A DNA stretch of 24,106 nucleotides from an uncultured Oscillospiraceae bacterium (GTDB lineage: Bacteria > Bacillota > Clostridia > Oscillospirales > Acutalibacteraceae). The notes below the pieces were generated by a model that worked only from the letters and a program-made list of their open reading frames with translations, had not been told where the DNA came from and made no database searches. How positions within the stretch are numbered: position 1 is the first letter of the stretch; every line of letters begins with the position of its first letter. The stretch spans positions 1 to 24,106 of the forward strand of contig UQUZ01000038.1 of the NCBI GenBank assembly GCA_900544375.1, given 5' to 3'. The position numbers and the translations under genes were made by a program. This document shows, one piece after another, positions 13,307-21,939 of this stretch.

Positions 13307-13971
13307 CCCTTCGCCTGCGCTTTTGCCAGTTCCTTCTCTTTTCGTATAGTCTCCAGCCGTTGCATATAGTCCGGGTAGCGCATCAATATTTTTTGGGGGT
13401 AATCCTGAATCATGCCGTTGTTTAAAATGTCATCAATGGTTTCCGATAGCTCAACCAGAGAGATGTTCCCTCCCTCCATTACCCACATGCGCAGCACGCC
13501 GACAGTGCCAGAGACAGTAAAGTTCACACGAGTGCGCAGGTCAAGCGATTCCTCATCCAAAAAGATCAAATACAGCAGCGTCAGGAATTCATCTCTAATG
13601 CGCGACTCCAACTCTTCGAAAATATACCCAGATGCTGATCCGCGAAGCAGCTTCACATAATACTCTTTATCCTGTTCAAGCCATTCTGAAATATTAACGA
13701 ACAGCGTCAGAGGCATCGAGGTGGGTAAGGGCGTAAAAGAATCATGGAAAAAGCCCTGAATCGTCTCCACAAATTCATTCTCCATCTGCTCCAGCATATC
13801 GTAAATATCCAAATAATGCAGATAGAATGTGCTTCTGTTGACATCCGCCTTCTGAGTCAGCTCTTTGACGGAAATTTTACCGACCGCCTTCTCCAGCATC
13901 AGATCTACCAAAGCGTTTTGCAGCAACATTTTCGTCCGTTTTATCCGCCGGTCTTGCGTCTCCTCCTGCAT
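13303..13971 (-). CDS. TetR-family transcriptional regulator
   Basis: A 222-residue protein with an N-terminal TetR helix-turn-helix (about residues 14-55), including ISVKELTQKADV and VNRSTFYLHY. The C-terminal ligand domain looks like the TetR_C_7/8-type set (SEWLEQDKEYYVKLL), followed by a charged tail (LETIRKEKELAKAQ). The ligand is unknown. The RBS AAAGGA precedes the ATG at 13971 by eight bases. The 376 bases to the next gene hold its strong promoter and a palindrome at the predicted start, so autoregulation is likely. It sits directly before the his operon and its stop codon overlaps the his -35, so it could also affect his transcription through readthrough or binding; that is inference. 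Confidence 0.9.
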   Translation of the reverse strand: MQEETQDRRIKRTKMLLQNALVDLMLEKAVGKISVKELTQKADVNRSTFYLHYLDIYDMLEQMENEFVETIQGFFHDSFTPLPTSMPLTLFVNISEWLEQDKEYYVKLLRGSASGYIFEELESRIRDEFLTLLYLIFLDEESLDLRTRVNFTVSGTVGVLRMWVMEGGNISLVELSETIDDILNNGMIQDYPQKILMRYPDYMQRLETIRKEKELAKAQAKG

Positions 13972-14037
13972 TCATATCATCCTTTCTAATCAACAATCTA
14001 TTCAATTCAGTCCATTAACCTACATATTAAAAAAATC

Positions 14038-14057
14038 TGATGCGTGACATCACATCA
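14038..14057. promoter_or_regulatory. Candidate TetR-family operator
   Basis: TGATG-N10-CATCA (14038-14057) contains an inner GTGA-CA-TCAC palindrome. It covers the predicted +1 region of the promoter at 14065-14093. Its GCGTGA and ATCACAT halves also occur, spaced further apart, in the his promoter palindrome. Confidence 0.45.
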
Positions 14058-14064
14058 TAGGCTT

Positions 14065-14093
14065 ATTATAATAAAAGTGTAATCAATAATCAA
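14065..14093 (-). promoter_or_regulatory. Sigma-A promoter of the TetR-family gene
   Basis: On the minus strand TTGATT (14093-14088), a 17-base spacer and a perfect TATAAT (14070-14065). The predicted start is near 14058, leaving a leader of about 87 bases. Further upstream, 14094-14238, I see no gene and no further element. Confidence 0.85.
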
Positions 14094-14238
14094 CACATTG
14101 TATGGAAAATGCATCCTCCTATTTCACCCGCTTGTCAAAACCGTTCTTTCCACTTTGACGAGCGCCTTTTCCGACATGCGTCCGGACAGCTTTTCTCTCC
14201 CCCTTTCTTAGCGTCCGGCGATTCATAAACCCCATCCG

Positions 14239-14284
14239 ATAAGAAGAAAACCGCAGGCCGTATGGTCAGCGGTTTTCTTCTTAT
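14239..14284 (-). terminator. Strong hairpin terminator after the P-loop kinase gene
   Basis: A perfect 16-bp stem (14239-14254 with 14269-14284) around a 14-base loop. It contains GAAAACCGC/GCGGTTTTC, with A-rich and T-rich outer arms. On the minus strand the 3' arm (TTTTCTTCTTAT) supplies the U-rich stretch. It starts 64 bases after the kinase stop and isolates it from the TetR gene. Confidence 0.8.
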
Positions 14285-14347
14285 AATCTATTGAAAAAGA
14301 GAATCTCTTACACTCCGTTTTTCACCCAACCAGCCACTGTCGGGCTT

Positions 14348-14890
14348 TTATATGCCCTGTCCAGGCTGGCCGGCAGCGATGATCCGGCTGATCGCCGCAA
14401 AGCATTCGTCAATCGGGTTTGCACTGTCGATCACATATTCGCCCTCCAGGGGGCCGATATCTGCTTTCCGATAATGCTCTAAAACATGCTCCAGAGAATG
14501 AAACGATTCATGCAACAGTGGATTTTTCAGCCGTTCCAGATGCCGCTGCTTCCATGCTTCCTCATCGCTACAATCCAGAAAAAAGCGAAACACTTTGTTC
14601 TGCTTAAAATCCAGCCTGTTCAGAAAAAACGCCGCATTGCCCCGGTCGCCGAGGGCCAGGTCCACAATGAAATCCGCGCCCAAGCTGAGATTGGTTTGCA
14701 GGATGCAGCAAAGGATATCATAACATAGAGCATTTCCGGCACCCCGGTCTGTTAGATACTCACCGCTTTTGATCGCATCGGTGATATCGTCCTTGCGGAA
14801 AACAGGGATCGCCAGCTTTTGAGACAGGCGGCTGGATAAGGTCGTTTTTCCGGTAGCCGCCTTGCCACGAAACAGATAAACGGTTCCCAT
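14348..14890 (-). CDS. Small P-loop kinase / AAA-type ATP-binding protein
   Basis: A 180-residue single-domain protein. It has a Walker A motif GKAATGKTT (residues 9-17) at the N-terminus, FRKDDI (31-36) where nucleotide and small-molecule kinases bind substrate, a Walker B-like FIVDLALGD, and an arginine-rich lid around ERLKNP. This matches the AAA_33 / chloramphenicol-phosphotransferase / gluconokinase-like group, which phosphorylate small molecules; zeta-type toxins share the fold but are usually longer and paired with an antitoxin, which is absent here. The substrate is unknown. The RBS GGAGGT is only two bases from ATG 14890, tight spacing. It lies between two terminators, so it is probably its own transcription unit, though no convincing promoter is seen in the 58 bases before it. 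Confidence 0.75.
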   Translation of the reverse strand: MGTVYLFRGKAATGKTTLSSRLSQKLAIPVFRKDDITDAIKSGEYLTDRGAGNALCYDILCCILQTNLSLGADFIVDLALGDRGNAAFFLNRLDFKQNKVFRFFLDCSDEEAWKQRHLERLKNPLLHESFHSLEHVLEHYRKADIGPLEGEYVIDSANPIDECFAAISRIIAAGQPGQGI

Positions 14891-14948
14891 ATACCTCCAT
14901 TCTGCCGCTATACATCAGCATAAATGGGGCTGAAAAAGCGGCGATTCC

Positions 14949-14973
14949 AAAAAAAGCTCGGCTCTTTTCGAGC
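14949..14973 (-). terminator. Intrinsic terminator after the sialidase gene
   Basis: On the minus strand GCTCG (14973-14969) pairs with CGAGC (14960-14956), followed by seven T (14955-14949). It lies 43 bases after the sialidase stop. Confidence 0.75.
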
Positions 14974-15015
14974 AAAAGTCCGGCTAAATCCTCCTGTATG
15001 CCGTTTTGCTGATGT

Positions 15016-16485
15016 TTAAAGCGAATCCTTCTCAGCCAGAAGCGTTTCCATGGAAATCGCCTCAAACCGCGTGGTATCCACGCTTTGCGCCTGATCGATC
15101 TCCTCATACAGGATGCCGATCCGATCATCCGGCAGCTGCGTCAGGCAGGAATAGGCGAAGGATTGTTCCGGCCCCGTAATGGCAAAATGATAGTTCCACG
15201 CAAAGGTATAGGGAGCAGCCGCTCCCTCCTTCCTATCGATCAGGCCAATATGGACCATGCCGTGCTTGCGGCCCGGCCCAGCCGGGGCGGAGACGAGCAC
15301 CGCGGGCTTGCCATCGATGCAGCCCCCATAGCGGATGGCGGAGAGCTGGCAGCCTGATCCTCCTGCCAGAGGCAGCCCTGGCACCAGCGCGCCGTCGCTC
15401 CAGGTAATGCCGCCGTCCGCGCTGTGGGCCGTGGCGACTCTGCCCGCCTTGGTGCGGGCAAACACCTGCACGCTGCCATCCGGCAGCTCCACAAGCTGGG
15501 ATTCGCTCATCATGCCGATCTCCCGCCCATAGCGCGGCCCACCGCCCAAATGCCAGGTTCCGCCATGATCGTCGCTGTAAATCACCATGCAGGACTGCTC
15601 CCGAAAGCCAGCCGTCACATGATAAACAGGGAACAGCAGCCTTCCGGCATGTTCCCCGCCACGCAGCTGGACGCCACAGCCTGGCCCTGTTACCAGCACG
15701 CGCATATCCGGCGATTTTACCATTGCATTAAGGGAAATGGGGCTTGACCAGGTTTTGCCCTGATCATCGCTATAGCGCAAAAATAGATAAGATGTTTTTT
15801 CTGCTTGAAAAAGGGAATCCGCGTAAAAAAGATGCATCGGCACTTTGATATCCGTCTTTTTCGTGCGCACCAGTGTTTTCCCGACGATAGCCCGCCGCTG
15901 GCGGACAAAAAGCGGCTTTCCGTTTTCCAAAAGCTCATATTCCGCATTCAGGGAATAGGCGGTTGGCTGCCCATCCTGCGAACAAATCATTCCGTCCGGG
16001 CGCACATAATAGCGGAAGGATAAGCTGCCCTTTTTACGCAGCCGCAGGCAGGCCTCGCCGCCAATTTGCGCATAACCTGAGCCCGTTTTGGCCTGTAGGG
16101 AACCAAATCCGCCGGGGAACATATCCACCAACAAAAAAATCCGCCCCGTTTCCCGATCCTCCAGCAGGCATGGATCTATAGTTGATGCGCTCGGCTTTGT
16201 GGCCATCGCGCCGTTGCGCAGCGGCAAACGCGCATCGCTATCTGCATAGTCTACAAGGTGGAAGGGAAGCGTTGGCTTCGACCATGTTTTGCCGCAATCG
16301 TTGCTCAGGGAGAGCGCTGTATCCAAATTGTTAGGCGAATCATGCAGGCCGCCGAAGCGGGCGTCCATTGCGGCAATGGTCACGCCCTGCTGCGTGGTGA
16401 TCAGGGCGGGAATTCGGTAGTAATTGCAGCCGAGCCCATCCCCAGAATGGAAGGGTATCGCAAAGGAGCGATTCTGTTGCGTCAT
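15016..16485 (-). CDS. Sialidase-type exo-glycosidase (GH33-like, BNR/Asp-box)
   Basis: A 489-residue six-bladed propeller enzyme. It has the YRIP motif (R24), D41 as predicted acid/base in AAMDARFGG, and four Asp boxes: SNDCGKTW (61-68), SDDQGKTW (239-246), SDDHGGTW (304-311) and SADGGITW (355-362). E328 (SESQ), R344 (FARTK) and Y445 (AYSCL) fit the catalytic Glu, second Arg and Tyr nucleophile. A longer stretch at about 100-235 may be the beta insert found in clostridial sialidases. It would release terminal sialic acid. No signal peptide is visible, so it probably acts in the cytoplasm on imported glycans. The ATG at 16485 is chosen; an earlier in-frame TTG overlaps polC. It begins 20 bases after polC with a weak RBS (AAAGAAAGG, 12 bases off) and may be read from the polC operon. 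Confidence 0.85.
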   Translation of the reverse strand: MTQQNRSFAIPFHSGDGLGCNYYRIPALITTQQGVTIAAMDARFGGLHDSPNNLDTALSLSNDCGKTWSKPTLPFHLVDYADSDARLPLRNGAMATKPSASTIDPCLLEDRETGRIFLLVDMFPGGFGSLQAKTGSGYAQIGGEACLRLRKKGSLSFRYYVRPDGMICSQDGQPTAYSLNAEYELLENGKPLFVRQRRAIVGKTLVRTKKTDIKVPMHLFYADSLFQAEKTSYLFLRYSDDQGKTWSSPISLNAMVKSPDMRVLVTGPGCGVQLRGGEHAGRLLFPVYHVTAGFREQSCMVIYSDDHGGTWHLGGGPRYGREIGMMSESQLVELPDGSVQVFARTKAGRVATAHSADGGITWSDGALVPGLPLAGGSGCQLSAIRYGGCIDGKPAVLVSAPAGPGRKHGMVHIGLIDRKEGAAAPYTFAWNYHFAITGPEQSFAYSCLTQLPDDRIGILYEEIDQAQSVDTTRFEAISMETLLAEKDSL

Positions 16486-16504
16486 TGCATTCCACAGCCT
16501 TTCT

Positions 16505-19500
16505 TTAACCAAATAAGCTCATCTGGCTGCTCTGGGGCAGCCCCTCAAGCGCGCCCGCCTCGCCCAGCATCGTCATCACGCTGCTGGAAACGCCGGAGCG
16601 GTTGCGCAGATCATCGCAGGAGATGAATGCCCCTTGGCCGTCATCCCGCGCGGCGGCAAGGCCCTTTGCCGCGCTTTCACCCGTCCCCTTGAGGGCCAAA
16701 AACGGCAGGCGGATTTTACCATCCTCAATCTGATAAACGGTCGCGTCGGATTTGTAGAGATCAACGGGCAAAAACTCAATGCCGCGCGCGAGCATCTCGT
16801 TGACAATCTGCAAAATGGTGAGCTGATCCTCCTCTTTCGCGGAGGCGTCCTTGCCCTTTGCCATCAGCTCATCCATTTTGCGCTTGACCGCTGAACGCCC
16901 CGCCACGGCTGACACCGCGTCAAGATCGCCGCCGCGCACGGTAAGAAGCGCCGCGTAATATTCCAGCGGCCGGTAGATTTTATACCAGCCCAAGCGCAGC
17001 GCGGCGCTGACATAGGCCGCGGCGTGCGCCTTGGGGAACATATATTTGATCTTCAGGCAGGAGTCGATATACCACTCCGGCACGTTGTTATCCCGCATGG
17101 CCTGCTTGTGCTCGTCCGTGAGGAGCTTGGGGGCCTTGCCCTTTCGGACGATCTCCATGATTTTGAACGCCATGCCAGGCTCTACACCCTTATGCATCAG
17201 ATAGGTCATGATGCTGTCACGCGTACCGATTACCTCAGAGATGGTGCAGGTACCGTTCTGAATGAGTTCCTGCGCATTGCCAAGCCACACGTCCGTGCCG
17301 TGCGACAGGCCGGAAATCTGCAACAGGTCGGAGAAGGTCTTCGGCTTTGCCTCCATGAGCATACCGCAAACGAAATTCGTGCCCATCTCAGGGATGGAGA
17401 GCGTTCCCGTCGGCCAGCCGATCTCCTCGGCTGTCACGCCGAGCGGCTCCGGGCTGGTGCACAGCTCAATGATCTTGCGGTCGCAAATATCCACGTCCAT
17501 CACCGGGATGCCCGTCATATCCTCCAAGTGCTTGTAGAGGGTGGGCACATCGTGGCCAAGCTCATCGAGCTTTAACAGCGTATCGTGCAGCGCGTGGAAG
17601 TCAAAGTGCGTGGTGACGGAGCCCTTATCCGCGTCATCCGCCGGGTGCTGGACGGGCGTGAACTCATAAACCTCATGATCGTTCGGCACAACGACCATGC
17701 CGCCCGGATGCTGGCCGGTGGTGCGCTTGACGCCGGTGCAGCCGCGCGCAAGCCGCTCCTCCTCAGCTTTGTGCAGAATCAGGCCCCGTTCCTCCGTATA
17801 TTTTTTCACGAAGCCATAGGCCGTTTTTTCCGCCACCGTGGAGATTGTGCCGGCCTTGAACACATTTTGCGGGCCGAACAGCTCCTCCGTATAGCGATGG
17901 GATTGCGCCTGGAACTCGCCGGAGAAGTTCAGGTCGATATCCGGCTCCTTATCGCCGTTGAAGCCGAGGAAGGTCTCGAACGGGATTTCATGCCCGTCGC
18001 GCTTCATCGGGATGCCGCAGTGCGGGCAATCCTTGGGCGGCAGGTCGTAGCCGGAGCCGACGGAGCCGTCGGTAAAGAATTCACTGTGGCAGCACTGCGG
18101 GCAGACATAGTGCGGCGCAAGGGGGTTCACTTCGGAGATACCCGCCATCGTCGCCACGAACGACGAGCCGACGGAGCCCCGGGAGCCGACGTGATAGCCG
18201 TGATCCTCGGAGTTTTTCACCAGCTTCTGCGCGATGATATAGAGGACGGCAAAACCGTGCTCGATGATCGAATCGAGCTCGCGCGTAAGGCGGTCGGCCA
18301 CATACTGTGGCACAGGATCTCCATACATCTTTTTGCAGTTCGTCCAGCAGATTTCGCGCAGTTCCTCCTTCGCGCCGGGGATGTTCGGCGGGAAATTGCC
18401 CTCCGGGAAGGGGCGCATCACGTCTACCATATCCGCAATTTGATTCGGATTTTCCACGACCACCTCATAGGCCCGCTCGCCGAGATAGGCAAATTCATCG
18501 AGCATTTCCTGCGTGGTGCGCAGGTAGAGCGGGGCCTGGTTGTCCGCATCGGAAAATCCCTGCCCAGCCATGAGGATGCGGCGGAAAATTTCATCGCCCG
18601 GGTCAAGGAAATGGACGTCGCACGTGGCGACCACCGGTTTATTCAGCTCATCGCCGAGCTTGAGAATCGTCTGATTAATCTCCTCCAGCTGCTTTTCGCC
18701 GCTGACACGGCCCTCCCGCACGAGGAAGGCGTTGTTGCCCTTGGGCTGGATTTCCAGATAATCGTAAAACGAAGCGATTGATTTTAGCTCGTCCCAAGGC
18801 CTTCCGTCGAGCACGGCGCGGTAGAGCTCGCCCGCCTCACAGGCGCTGCCGATCAAAAGCCCCTCGCGGTATTTGATCAGCTCGCTCTTCGGGATGCGCG
18901 GCTGGCGGTAGAAATACTTCAGGTGGGACATCGAGATCAGCCGGTAGAGATTTTTCAACCCCGTCAGGTTCTTCACCAGGATAATCTGGTGATAGGAGCG
19001 CAGCTTTTTGGGGTCCACCTCCGAAAGCGCAGTATTGAGCAGGCCAATCGATTCGATATTGCCCGCTTTGCGCGCTTCTTCGAGCAGAAGGACAAAAATA
19101 TCCGCCAGGATTTTGGCGTCATCACAGGCGCGGTGGTGGTTAAAATCCTCCAGCTTTAAATATTTCGCAACCGTATCGAGTTTATAATTCTTCAGCCCCT
19201 TTAAGAGCGAGCGGCTCATCGGGACGGTATCGATGCTGGTATAGTTGTATTCGATATGATGCCGCGCACAGACCGCGCGAATAAAGCCGGTATCAAAGGG
19301 GGCGTTGTGCGCTACCAGCGTGGCAGCGTCGCCGCAGAAGGAAAGAAACGCGCGCACCGCCGCTTCCTCGTCTGGCGCATCCTTGACCATCTCGTCCGTG
19401 ATGCCGGTCAGCTCCGTAATGCGCGCGGGGATTGGCATTTCTGGATTGGCAAAGGTATCGAAGGAATCGAGGATTTTCCCGCCCTTTACGCGCACAGCAC

Positions 19501-20809
19501 CAATTTCCGTGATGCGATCATCCTGCGCGTTGAAGCCCGTGGTCTCGATATCGAAAACGATAAATTCACCGTCGAACGGCGTATCCTCTCGGCCGGTGAC
19601 AATCGGCACCATATCGTTGACGAAATAGCCTTCCACGCCGTAGATCACCTTAATTCCCGTTGCAGCGGCGGTGTTCATCGCCTCCGGGAACGCCTGCGCA
19701 ACGCCGTGATCCGTGATTGCAACAGCCTTATGCCCCCATTCAGCAGCACGCTTGATAAGCGCGGAGCAGTCGGAGATACCATCCATTGCGCTCATTTTGG
19801 TGTGCAGATGGAGCTCGACGCGCTTGACCGGCGCATCATCCATCTTCTTTTCCTTCTGGACGCTCATGATGGAAAGCGGGCGGATCGCGTAATCACGGAA
19901 GTATTTATCGTAGCTGACGCTGCCGCGCACCAGCACCGTCATTCCATCCTTGATGGCCTGATCGACCTTTGCGGCATTTTCTTTCTCATCAAAAATCTTC
20001 ACCGTGTAGGAGCCGGTGTAGTCGGTGATGTGAAAGGAGATGATGAGGCTTCTGCCGTCACGCGTCTCCTTCGATTCATAGCCGAACACGTCTCCCCAGA
20101 CTGTGACCGTGCCGTCCTCCGGGTTGAGATCGCGGATCGGCGCCGGCTTGTTGCGCACCGGGCGGCCCAGAATCTCCCGCGCGGTTTCGAGATAAAGCGG
20201 CAGGCCGTCGTACATCTTGTGCTCGCCTTTCAGCTTATCCCCTTCCGCTTTGCGTTTGGCGGCCTCCCGCTCTGCTTTCTGCTGCGCATCCGCCTGCTCC
20301 TGCATTTTCACAAAAGCCGGCGCTTCCGGCGTAACGGTCACTTCGCCGTCAAACCGGATTTCTACCGCAACACCGAAGCGCTTTTGCACCAGCGCGCGCA
20401 GAAAGGCGTCGCAGCCCGTATCTTTTAGAATATCCGCGCCGCCGTGCGTGAGCGTGATGGTGAACACATTCTCCTCCAGACGGGCCGCCGCATCATTCAA
20501 AAAGCCGTTCGCAGCGGCGTTTTCCCGCCGCAGCGCCCGCACCATATGTGGAAAATAGGCTTCTGAAAAAGCCTCCTTGGGAAAATACGGCTCAATCGCC
20601 ACCGATTGCAGCCGCATCAGCGTTCGGATTGACCGCTGCGCCGCCTCCAGCGTTTCCTCCGGAAATACGGCGTCAAAATCCACTTCGATATCCAGCGCAC
20701 GCGCTTCCCGTTCAATGACAACAGACAGAACCTGCCCATCGGACAGATTCTGCCTGATATGCTCCTCTATGTAATCCCCAAACAGGGCTAAAAAACGATC
20801 CTTCTGCAT
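16505..20809 (-). CDS. polC: DNA polymerase III alpha subunit, Gram-positive PolC type
   Basis: A 1434-residue replicative polymerase with the full PolC domain order. An N-terminal domain is followed by an OB-fold near 230-315, a split PHP domain (ELHLHTKMSAMDG at 332-344) and an inserted DEDDh exonuclease with D420/E422 (FDIETTG), D506 (FDTG), H559 and D564 (HRACDD). The C-family polymerase core has D957 and D959 (PDIDLNFSGE). A zinc knuckle precedes the catalytic aspartates (C903, C906, C928, C931). All key proofreading and polymerase residues are present, so it is intact. The RBS TAGGAGA precedes ATG 20809. It follows ispG by 40 bases and ends the dxr-rseP-ispG-polC block; the sialidase gene follows after 20 bases. 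Confidence 0.98.
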   Translation of the reverse strand: MQKDRFLALFGDYIEEHIRQNLSDGQVLSVVIEREARALDIEVDFDAVFPEETLEAAQRSIRTLMRLQSVAIEPYFPKEAFSEAYFPHMVRALRRENAAANGFLNDAAARLEENVFTITLTHGGADILKDTGCDAFLRALVQKRFGVAVEIRFDGEVTVTPEAPAFVKMQEQADAQQKAEREAAKRKAEGDKLKGEHKMYDGLPLYLETAREILGRPVRNKPAPIRDLNPEDGTVTVWGDVFGYESKETRDGRSLIISFHITDYTGSYTVKIFDEKENAAKVDQAIKDGMTVLVRGSVSYDKYFRDYAIRPLSIMSVQKEKKMDDAPVKRVELHLHTKMSAMDGISDCSALIKRAAEWGHKAVAITDHGVAQAFPEAMNTAAATGIKVIYGVEGYFVNDMVPIVTGREDTPFDGEFIVFDIETTGFNAQDDRITEIGAVRVKGGKILDSFDTFANPEMPIPARITELTGITDEMVKDAPDEEAAVRAFLSFCGDAATLVAHNAPFDTGFIRAVCARHHIEYNYTSIDTVPMSRSLLKGLKNYKLDTVAKYLKLEDFNHHRACDDAKILADIFVLLLEEARKAGNIESIGLLNTALSEVDPKKLRSYHQIILVKNLTGLKNLYRLISMSHLKYFYRQPRIPKSELIKYREGLLIGSACEAGELYRAVLDGRPWDELKSIASFYDYLEIQPKGNNAFLVREGRVSGEKQLEEINQTILKLGDELNKPVVATCDVHFLDPGDEIFRRILMAGQGFSDADNQAPLYLRTTQEMLDEFAYLGERAYEVVVENPNQIADMVDVMRPFPEGNFPPNIPGAKEELREICWTNCKKMYGDPVPQYVADRLTRELDSIIEHGFAVLYIIAQKLVKNSEDHGYHVGSRGSVGSSFVATMAGISEVNPLAPHYVCPQCCHSEFFTDGSVGSGYDLPPKDCPHCGIPMKRDGHEIPFETFLGFNGDKEPDIDLNFSGEFQAQSHRYTEELFGPQNVFKAGTISTVAEKTAYGFVKKYTEERGLILHKAEEERLARGCTGVKRTTGQHPGGMVVVPNDHEVYEFTPVQHPADDADKGSVTTHFDFHALHDTLLKLDELGHDVPTLYKHLEDMTGIPVMDVDICDRKIIELCTSPEPLGVTAEEIGWPTGTLSIPEMGTNFVCGMLMEAKPKTFSDLLQISGLSHGTDVWLGNAQELIQNGTCTISEVIGTRDSIMTYLMHKGVEPGMAFKIMEIVRKGKAPKLLTDEHKQAMRDNNVPEWYIDSCLKIKYMFPKAHAAAYVSAALRLGWYKIYRPLEYYAALLTVRGGDLDAVSAVAGRSAVKRKMDELMAKGKDASAKEEDQLTILQIVNEMLARGIEFLPVDLYKSDATVYQIEDGKIRLPFLALKGTGESAAKGLAAARDDGQGAFISCDDLRNRSGVSSSVMTMLGEAGALEGLPQSSQMSLFG

Positions 20810-20849
20810 AACGTCTCCTATATGCTATTCATTTGCGGTCGTTTGCCTC

Positions 20850-21899
20850 TCAAAGCTTTTCGATCTCCCGCATCAGTTCGTCCAGAATCTGATCCTCCGG
20901 CACCTTGCGGATGATCTCGCCCTTTTTGAAAAGTAGGCCGCAGCCGTCGCCGCCTGCTACGCCGATATCCGCCTCTCGCGCTTCGCCTGGGCCGTTGACT
21001 GCGCAGCCCATGACCGCCACCTTGATCGGCTTGCGGCAATCCCGCAACCGCTCCTCCACCTGGGCGGCCAGGCCAATCAGATCGATCTTCGTACGCCCGC
21101 AGGTCGGGCAGGAAACGAGCGTGGGCGCATCCGTCTTGAGCCCCACAGCCTTGAGGATATCGAAGCCCGCATAGACCTCATTGACCGGCGCGTCCGTCAG
21201 GGAAACGCGGATCGTATCGCCGATGCCGTGCAGCAGAAGCGAACCGATGCCGGCGCTTGATTTAATCAACCCCATGCGGGCGGTACCTGCCTCCGTTACG
21301 CCAAGATGGAGTGGATAATCACACTGCGCCGCAATGATCTCATATGCCTCCACCATCCGCTGCACATCCGAGGATTTGATCGAAATCACAATATCGTAAA
21401 AATCGCATTTTTCCAGCAGCCGCACATGATACATGGCGCTCTCCGCGAGCGCCTGCGCCGTCGGAGCGCCATGCTTTGCAAGGATCTCCTTTTCCAGCGA
21501 ACCGCTGTTGACGCCAATGCGGATAGGGATGCTCTGCGCCCTACATGCATCTGCAACCGCCTTTACCCGCTCGTCGGAGCCAATATTGCCCGGATTAATG
21601 CGGATTTTATCCACCCCCGCCTCCACGCAGGCAAGCGCAATGCGATAATCAAAATGGATATCCGCCACAACCGGCACGGGCACTGCCTTTTTTAACGCGG
21701 GAATCAACTGCACGGATTTGAGATCCGGCACTGCGGCACGGATGATCTCGCACCCTGCCTCATACAGGGATTTTGCCTGTGCAACATTGCCCTCCACATC
21801 GTGTGCGGGAACGTTGAGCATCGACTGCACGCTCACCGGAGCGTCTCCGCCGATCTGCACGCCGCCTGCAAAAACGGCCCGGCTTTGCCTTCTCTCCAT
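20850..21899 (-). CDS. ispG: (E)-4-hydroxy-3-methylbut-2-enyl-diphosphate synthase
   Basis: A 349-residue iron-sulfur enzyme for the penultimate MEP pathway step (MEcPP to HMBPP). The [4Fe-4S] ligands are C264 and C267 in SCPTCGRT, C299 in MGCAVNGPGE, and E306. The N-terminal TIM-barrel motif VSVQSML and barrel loop INPGNIG are present. It is the short bacterial form without the plant-type insert. The RBS AAAGGA is ten bases before ATG 21899. It lies 40 bases downstream of rseP; with dxr in the same block, two MEP genes are co-transcribed. Confidence 0.97.
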   Translation of the reverse strand: MERRQSRAVFAGGVQIGGDAPVSVQSMLNVPAHDVEGNVAQAKSLYEAGCEIIRAAVPDLKSVQLIPALKKAVPVPVVADIHFDYRIALACVEAGVDKIRINPGNIGSDERVKAVADACRAQSIPIRIGVNSGSLEKEILAKHGAPTAQALAESAMYHVRLLEKCDFYDIVISIKSSDVQRMVEAYEIIAAQCDYPLHLGVTEAGTARMGLIKSSAGIGSLLLHGIGDTIRVSLTDAPVNEVYAGFDILKAVGLKTDAPTLVSCPTCGRTKIDLIGLAAQVEERLRDCRKPIKVAVMGCAVNGPGEAREADIGVAGGDGCGLLFKKGEIIRKVPEDQILDELMREIEKL

Positions 21900-21939
21900 C
21901 GTATGTCATTCCTTTCTCATGGCAAAAGCGGCAGTTACG

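Noticed and set aside
14348..14890. Zeta toxin of an epsilon-zeta system
   Set aside because: No small antitoxin gene lies next to it and the protein is shorter than typical zeta toxins.
14912..15015. 9-bp inverted repeat ACATCAGCA (14912-14920) / TGCTGATGT (15007-15015) around the sialidase terminator
   Set aside because: Arms are short and 86 bases apart, with no target duplication or other sign of a mobile element; may be chance.
17585..20428. Long plus-strand open frames (398 and 390 codons) opposite polC
   Set aside because: They lie antisense to an intact, motif-complete PolC, are Arg/His-rich without recognisable domains, and lack RBSs. They are GC-rich shadow frames.
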